A stretch of DNA of 64,000 nucleotides from NCBI RefSeq assembly GCF_048128805.1, contig NC_136010.1, forward strand, positions 13,984,480 through 14,048,479, given 5' to 3'. Position 1 is the first letter of the stretch. Each line of letters begins with the position of its first letter. Below the pieces are notes generated by a model, which saw nothing but the letters and a program-made list of their open reading frames with translations, was not told where the DNA came from and ran no database searches. The DNA comes from Centroberyx gerrardi. Its lineage: Eukaryota > Chordata > Actinopteri > Beryciformes > Berycidae. Positions 57,491 through 64,000 of this stretch are shown piece by piece. The translations under genes were made by a program, and so were the position numbers.

Positions 57491-59224
57491 ATAAATACTC
57501 ACTCTATAGGTATACTTGTCACCCAGACAGCACAATAACAAGTGAATTGGGTGGGAGATCCTTCATTTGCTGGCAGCTGGCCCCCAAACATGGACCGAGT
57601 GAGTGTGAGTGTGTGTGTGTGTGGGCAAGTGTGTGTGTGTATGTGTGTACGTGTTTTTGTGTGTGACCGAGCCTTTGGGCAGTGGCAGTGGTTTGAGTGT
57701 GTGGTATGCTTATTTGAGTGTCTGTGAAAACATCTTATTGCATACTGTACACTGAATATATTGAGCCCTTTGTTATGGTTCTGCTTAAACAGCCATGATA
57801 TAGACAATGACGGTTTAGCCTAAATGGTTTTGCAAAATGTTTTACTAGACCTATTTACATTCATTTTCCCATCATTTCCCACTAGACGTGTCGATATGAA
57901 TGAGTCCTCCAGTAAACACAATCAACAGTATTGATTATCCTTGGCCGGCCCATCCCTGGCATAGGGAAATATGGCTATCGTGAAGTAGCATTTTACAGGA
58001 AGGTGATGGTTTTTGGTCAATCAAGTGACCTTGAGACGATGTGAAAAATCTATGCTCTTGGCTTAGTGCTGTCTGGTGCAAGGGGTGCAGAGAAAAGGTA
58101 AACATGCAGCCATTATGCCCAGTCTCTTTCACCGTTTTTGTTGTTGTTACTTTTCATTTGTAGTAGTTAGTCGGGATGATATAGTTGCTTTATAGACACA
58201 GTACTTCACTAATCCACCTTCCCCCTTCCTCAAATTCCACATCGAAGTGTTTGAAAATGCAGCTGCTTGTCCCTTTCATATGTGCTTTTATTATCTACAT
58301 ATTCTCTATTGATTTCTGGACATGTTTGTGTAAACATCACCCAAAGCCGCTGTCAAATTTGTTTGAAAAATGCTTCAAATTTTTAAAGTATCCTAAGCTT
58401 CAGACCTGGGCAAAACTTTGGGTAAATATTTGAATACAAGGATTGCTTGATTTAACTTACTTTGCAAGTGATGTATCCACCTTTGAAGTGATTTGAGTGT
58501 CTAGCAAAATGACTCAAACGCACCTCAACTAGTTTCAATATTTGAAGTAAAGCTGTTTGATGAATGTTTTTTGATCAGCTTGTTTTACACGCTCTATTCT
58601 TGTCCTCCGTACCATGCAGGAGTGCTCACAGACCCCCCCGAGGGACAGCATGAGCTGTGGCCAGGCATTCGTGAAGGTATTGACTGATGAATCTATTAGA
58701 TTATACATATTGACTGATATTGATGAATGAGGATTTGATCAATGCTACTCTTTTACACACACTTGTCCTCAGGGGGATTTGTTACTGGGGGAAGCGTCTA
58801 TAGAATGGAAATGAGAATACAGGAAGAAATAGGCCTGAAGAACAGATGAGAAAGGGACAATGACAATGATGGAGTGGTGTGACAGGAAAAATAAGGGTAG
58901 GAGAATTCACCATTTGAACTATACGTGTGAGTGTGTTGTTAGGGCAGCGTATGTGGGTGTAGAGATAAGTGTGTGAGGGCCTCTGTGAATGTGGAAGCAT
59001 TGAGGTGAGTGTGTAAACACTGTGACATGAGAGTCTGGGTTTGTATGTGTGTATGTATGTGTGCGTTTTTGTATGTATTTTAGAGCGAGAGCAAACAAGA
59101 GAATGTGTCTTTGTGTCTCAATGTCCAGGAAGGCAAGGTACAGACAGGCAGCGGGCAGAAGTGTGTATATGTGAGGCTGAGTGTGTCTGTGTGTGTGAGT
59201 ATGTGTGTCTGCGTGTGTTTGATG
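57491..59224. other. Gene-free region
   Basis: GT-rich tracts at 57600-57665 and 59040-59075, the rest unique. No gene is supported. Confidence 0.4.
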
Positions 59225-59370
59225 GATGGGCTGGCAGGGCAAGGCCGCGGATAAGAGTGCAAACAAACTGGGTAATAAATGAGAGCGACAGAGCAGCGGT
59301 GATGGGGCCCACTCCCAAGCTCCTGATGCATGCCGACCAGCACCGGCAGCCATTTGTAATGGAGAAATGA
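59225..59370. promoter_or_regulatory. Candidate conserved non-coding element
   Basis: A compact, balanced-composition block (GGGTAATAAATGAGAGCG, CTCCTGATGCATGCCGACC, GCCATTTGTAATGG) lies between GT-rich and CT-rich simple sequence. Inference only. Confidence 0.25.
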
Positions 59371-59645
59371 GGAAGCTGTCACTGGGATGAAGAGACAATG
59401 TTCCATCCTAGAGAGGAAAGAGTTCTCTCTCTCTCTTTTTTACTCCTTCTGTCTCTTGTTCGCTCTCTCTCTCTCCAACACACACACACACAAACACACT
59501 TGCGCTGTGGATGTCAGCTCAGCAGGGGACTAATCAGGGCGAGGCAGGGTGCTAATGCAGGCCATAATGAGAGGAGCTTTCAGTGACACATCACACACCA
59601 CTAGCTCTGTTAGGGGAAGCACAGTGGTGGAGCTGCTGCTTGTAC

Positions 59646-59646
<1 letters not shown>

Positions 59647-59685
<39 letters not shown>
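59647..59685 (+). repeat. (CA)n microsatellite
   Basis: About 19 CA units, followed by a GGAAGAGG-rich purine tract (59755-59880). Confidence 0.9.
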
Positions 59686-59687
<2 letters not shown>

Positions 59688-60184
59688 GGTGTAACTCCCA
59701 GCCAGCGTCCTCATCCACGTGGAGTCACCAGGGGATAGGGGTAAGTTCAGGACAAAGAGGAAGAGGAGGACAGGAAGAAGGGAGGAAAAGAAGGAGAGGG
59801 TGAAGGAGAAGGAGAAGTTTTGGTGGATGAAGCTGAAGTGGAGAGTGAGGAGCAGAAAGAGAAGAAGTGGAAACAGGAAAACCTGCGCTGGAAGAGAGGA
59901 CACTCCAGGACAAACTCTATGTTTGCGTGTGTGTATTTGTGTTTGCTATTGGTTTGTTATTTGTGTTTGTGCTAAATCGGGATGCGTAATCCTTCACCGC
60001 TGTGACGGCTAGCATTCTCTGTGCCACCCAGACACTATAGGTACAGCCTGGCAAGGCAATGGGGGCAGGCTGCATGTGCTTGCTTTTTTTTATTTATTTG
60101 TGTGTGTATGTGTGTGTGTGCATACGTGTGTGTATGTGTGTGTATCCCAGCATAGGGCTGGGCTACAGCTGGGGAAGAGGAATT

Positions 60185-60330
60185 TGGGCCTGCACCTGCA
60201 CTGGGATAATTAATGCGGATGGCGTGGTACCTAAATAAATCAGTGCCTCTCCCAGCCTCAACAGGACTTTTCTGTTTAGGGTCAAAATCTCCCCACTCTG
60301 CACTGGATTAATCATGCCTGCAAGCAGAGA
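60185..60330. promoter_or_regulatory. Candidate conserved non-coding element
   Basis: GGGATAATTAATGCGG, CCTAAATAAATCAG and GGATTAATCATGCC occur together. GGATTA (60305-60310) is an OTX/PITX-type core. GT microsatellites lie on both sides (60075-60145 and 60365-60445). Confidence 0.3.
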
Positions 60331-60741
60331 CGAGGTACAGGCGGCAGGGACACAAGCTGTATTTGTGTGTGTGTGTGTGTTTTGTGTATGTGTGTTTGTG
60401 TGTTTATGACTCTGCTTGGTTTGTTTTTTTGTGTGTGTGTGCCCGCGCCTTCATGTGCCCCCTCACAGAGAAGCTGCTAGGCTATTTTTTCCCCTCTGCA
60501 CCTCCATCCTCAGCGTTGTAATCTCTTGGAGGACAAACAAAAACAACAGAAAGTCATAATTTGCGGGGTTGTATAATTAGCCCCGCCCTTATTGCTGCAG
60601 TGATGAATAGGTGAACCTTTTCCTTGCATTTGTCATGCTGTGGTGGCATTGTCACAGATGTGAGAATGTGTGATGCAGAGGTGCAAGGGGTCAATACATG
60701 CAGGGATGGTTGTGGGTGTAGGTTTATGACGAGATGTTTCT

Positions 60742-60755
60742 GTGTGTGTGTGTAT

Positions 60756-60792
<37 letters not shown>

Positions 60793-60797
60793 TGTGC
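60742..60797 (+). repeat. (GT)n microsatellite
   Basis: Interrupted GT run within gene-free DNA. Confidence 0.9.
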
Positions 60798-61324
60798 TTC
60801 TAGCAGTGTCCAATCATTCTCAGTCAAAGCAGTCTGTATATTTACACTGTGGCCTCTCTAGTCGTGCTGTCCCCAGTCTATAGCGCAGTGCTTATCTCCA
60901 CCTCTCTCTGCTATCTCTGACAGTAGGTCTGCTGTTCTAGGCCAGCGCAGATCTACGCCTTGCTCTGTCCACTCCTATCTCCCAGACAGATAGCCTCTGA
61001 TTGATCTCATCACCTCCCTCATCTATTATTCATCCTGCCTTTCATGTCCTGATGGAGGGAGGGCAAAAAGTGGAAAGGAGACACTACCTGTTTGCTGGGA
61101 CCTCTCCTTGGCTTGTAGGCAGAGAAACGGGTCGACACACAATTAGGAAGTCGTTGTTTGTTGTTTTGCCTTCTGACTTGTCCGGTCCCAAACATGTGTT
61201 CATAGATCTCCCCCAACCCGATTGGTTGATTTGCATAATGGGATGGAATAGCTTTGGAATTGCCGCCCCATGGGGGTACACAGAGATGGGGACAGGGACA
61301 GAGAGAGACATGTACTTATTGCTG

Positions 61325-61790
61325 TTTGGAGAGGAAATTAATGGTGCATTTTTTGTTTTTATAATGTGATTTAATGATGCAATTCGTCTAATAAAAAGAA
61401 CATTTTTTAACATTTACACGTTCATTTACACATTCCCTCCTTCACAGGGGGAAACCCAGTGGGCCAATACAAACATCTCCTCCTCTTACCCACTCAGAGC
61501 GCTGCAGGCCCTTTTATTGCATTGTGATGGATGATTTCAGTTTGGCATTTTTCACCACTGCGCAACATCCAAATACTCCCCCATTTGAGTGCATAAGGAG
61601 GCCATCCTATATTCACAAAGCCGACATCTAATGCATATTGAGTGTGTTTTGTAAAGGATCATTTGATTGTCTTGTAAACGAAGCTTTGCCTCTCAGCTGC
61701 TAATTTAGCTACATTCCATCTCATTAGGGAGGAGACGAAGAACAAACGACAAAGGCATTCTCTGAGAAATGAGCCCTACTTTGATTTCAA
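61325..61790. promoter_or_regulatory. Candidate conserved non-coding block
   Basis: It carries GGAAATTAATGGTGC, GTGATTTAATGATGCAATT, CATCTAATGCATATTG, CTGCTAATTTAGC and CTCATTAGGG, many TAAT cores over about 450 bp with no microsatellite. It is not coding. Confidence 0.3.
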
Positions 61791-62350
61791 ACAGCTACCA
61801 CCGCTGCTGAAATGCTGAATTTTTTTTTTTTACTGGATTCGTCAGCATACATTTAATAATCACCTCCGATTATAGGGATGTCCAAGGTGAACTGCAGCAA
61901 TGGAGCAAACTAGCAAAGATGAAAACAGAATGCATTTTTCCTTCAGAATATGTCTTTCCCTCTTTCTCTACCTTTTTTCTTACTCTTTCCTTTCCACCTC
62001 TCACCTTCCCCCCCGCCTCCACCCCCACGTCCCTCTATCTCTTTAGAGGATGTGCAAGTGTATCTGGTTTCCTGAAGCGTTTAGCACCTTAGCCACAGAC
62101 CCCGGACAGGAAGTCCACTCTATTTGCAATGTATCAATTGCTCTGAACAACACTCCTCTTACCTCCACCTCCCTCCGCCTGCAGCTGGCTCAGCACACAC
62201 TCCTCACATACCTTCATGCACATGCACGCACGCACAAATGCACAGAGGGAGTTTTCCTCTAACATTCAGTATCTTGAATATACTGTGACCGAGCATGCAG
62301 AGTTCATCACCACTAACACCTTGAACTAAATGGACAAGTGCATGCCCATG

Positions 62351-62353
<3 letters not shown>

Positions 62354-62406
<53 letters not shown>
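62354..62406 (+). repeat. (CA)n microsatellite
   Basis: About 26 CA units. Confidence 0.93.
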
Positions 62407-62408
<2 letters not shown>

Positions 62409-62754
62409 GAGGCTCTGACCTTGGCTCCAGTTAGTCTCAGGGTTCACTCTCCGGCCAAGCTGGCAAGTCAAATGGGTCCAGCAGCCAAGACAGGGGCCCC
62501 AGCCACTGCAAGGCTGCCATCATCTATTACAGAGAGAGGGGGAGAGAGAGAGAGAGGGAGAGAGAGAGGGGGGGAAAGCAGAGGCGGTGCAGGGAAGGAA
62601 TGAAACGAAACTTTAAAAATACTAGAATACAGAGAGATAATGGAGCTGGAAAAATATAGCCCTTGTGTTTGTGTTTAGTTGCTGTATGCGTCTGTGTGTG
62701 CGTGTGTGTGCGTACATGCGCTTGTGTATGCATGCCTGTGTGAGAGAGCAAGAA

Positions 62755-62890
62755 TAAGCGCCTGAGGTGACGCCTTTGAAAGGCACTTTAGAAATTAAAG
62801 CAGTGCCACTGTTCTGTAATGGGGCTTAAATGATCCAGAAAACACAAGATATATTGAGCATTTAATGAAACACACAGCACACACTCCTTA
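62755..62890. promoter_or_regulatory. Candidate conserved non-coding element
   Basis: Contains CGCCTTTGAAAGGC, GAAATTAAAGCAG, GGCTTAAATGATCC and GCATTTAATGAAAC in unique DNA between GA/GT-rich simple repeats. Inference only. Confidence 0.25.
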
Positions 62891-63077
62891 ATTCTGCTCT
62901 CAACTTCACCAAACATCCCTTTCCCTTTTTAACCTGGGTCCGTATCCCTACACTTCACCCCCTTCCCCACCCACACACACACTTTTTATTTATTTGTTGA
63001 TGTTTGTTCACTTTTTGCATTTTTATTTACTGCTTACATTTTTATTTATCTTGATATCTTGTGTTCTATAAATAAAG

Positions 63078-63097
63078 GCTATTATTACTATTATTAC

Positions 63098-63139
<42 letters not shown>
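63078..63139 (+). repeat. (ATT)n trinucleotide microsatellite
   Basis: Two ACTATT-interrupted units lead into about 15 uninterrupted ATT units. Confidence 0.93.
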
Positions 63140-63851
63140 GTATTGTCTCCTTTTTGTTTAGGAAAAATTAAATTCCGGATAAAAATGAACATAGCGTTCA
63201 GTGAAAATTTTGCTCTTGAATCCTAAATTAATTCCTACTTTTCATAATCACACATTCTTCACAAGCTTTCAGCGGTGGTCTTGCCAGGCTGCTTAGGGTG
63301 CACGCCACATAGTTTAATTCAAAAATCTACCTTCCCTATAGGTTTCACTCCAGAGAGCAGAGAAGCAGTCACTCTCTTCCTCATTCTCTGTGAATGTCCT
63401 TTGTGGTTTGGCCATACATTAATAATGTAAAGGTAATGATCTCTAGTCTAAAGGCCCTGTCCTGTCTTGTCTCCCCCCTCCCTCCCCTCCTCCCCTCCCC
63501 TGTCTGTGTCTGTAGACCAGCCAAAGGAAGAATAGAGGAGAGGGTCGGGCAGAAAAGAGGACGAACGCTGGCCAAAGAGGGTGAGTCAAAGAAACGGAGG
63601 AATTCCTGGCTCTGCTGTAGAAACAACTTTTAGGCATCGTTTCGGTTCATTGATTACTTGAGGAAAAGGGGAAGGAAGCAAGGGAGCATTCTGAGAAAAC
63701 ATCTCCTTTCTGCCTTTTCCCTCTCCCTTTCCTCGCTTCTGAAGTTTGGTCTTAGAGAATGATGGATGAGGAACTTGCACTGTGGCCTCCAGTGTCCTCT
63801 CTTCTTCCTCTCTCCTTATCATCCTCCTCCTCTTCCTCCTCCAGATGCACG

Positions 63852-63861
63852 TACACACACA

Positions 63862-63927
<66 letters not shown>
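63852..63927 (+). repeat. (CA)n microsatellite
   Basis: About 36 CA units with one AAAC interruption near the start, at the right edge of the window. The flanks are CT-rich. Confidence 0.95.
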
Positions 63928-63929
<2 letters not shown>

Positions 63930-64000
63930 GTTAGGGAGTGATGGATGGGGAGCTGGCAGTGTGGCAGTAATAGCAGACACCCAGAGCTACACTGCCACTT

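Noticed and set aside
57150..57494. 114-codon plus-strand ORF
   Set aside because: No domain; it lies next to a dead LINE but is not part of its protein. Kept only as a non-coding candidate block.

Overview
The window is vertebrate nuclear DNA, almost certainly from a ray-finned (teleost) fish. It carries four genes whose split exons conceptually translate to vertebrate proteins. Introns are mostly short, with GT/AG borders. Long (CA/GT)n microsatellites are abundant, and the interspersed repeats look like those of fish: a non-LTR retrotransposon tail, tRNA-type SINE fragments, and a short repeat whose core contains TTGCTCAAGGGCA. No prokaryotic operon, CRISPR array, rRNA or clear tRNA gene is visible.

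Layout. (1) 1-4.7 kb, plus strand: the last six coding exons and 3' UTR of plcg1 (phospholipase C gamma 1, C2 domain and tail). (2) 5.2-20.5 kb, minus strand: zhx3 (zinc fingers and homeoboxes 3), convergent with plcg1. Its coding region (6998-13109) is split over five exons, and a 6.8 kb first intron is full of simple repeats. (3) About 20.1-23.2 kb: a head-to-head interval between zhx3 and the next gene. (4) 23.2-27.9 kb, plus strand: rab5if (C20orf24 orthologue), four coding exons, with a probable DNA transposon filling most of intron 3. (5) 28.4-38.0 kb, plus strand: dhx35, a DEAH-box RNA helicase, complete in 21 coding exons (699 codons plus stop). (6) 38-64 kb: no convincing gene. This stretch mixes unique AT-rich blocks rich in homeodomain-type cores, long GT microsatellites, a degenerate LINE (about 56.2-57.0 kb), a SINE-like repeat (about 52.8-53.1 kb) and a nearly perfect 291 bp dispersed duplication.

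Context. In human, PLCG1-ZHX3 and DHX35 lie on opposite sides of the MAFB gene desert on 20q, and RAB5IF lies further along the same arm. Here they are neighbours, so the order has been rearranged. The gene-free right end, immediately 3' of dhx35, is a good candidate for part of the mafb regulatory desert. That is inference; mafb itself is not in the window.

The four genes are housekeeping or signalling genes with unrelated roles: phosphoinositide signalling, transcriptional repression, ER/mitochondrial membrane-protein assembly and RNA remodelling. They share a locus, not a pathway. The most notable observations are: the 291 bp duplication whose second copy sits between 21 bp inverted arms; the zhx3 coding region divided by four phase-0 AG|GT introns, where mammals have one coding exon; a UG-repeat 3' splice site in dhx35; and the candidate regulatory blocks in the right-hand desert.
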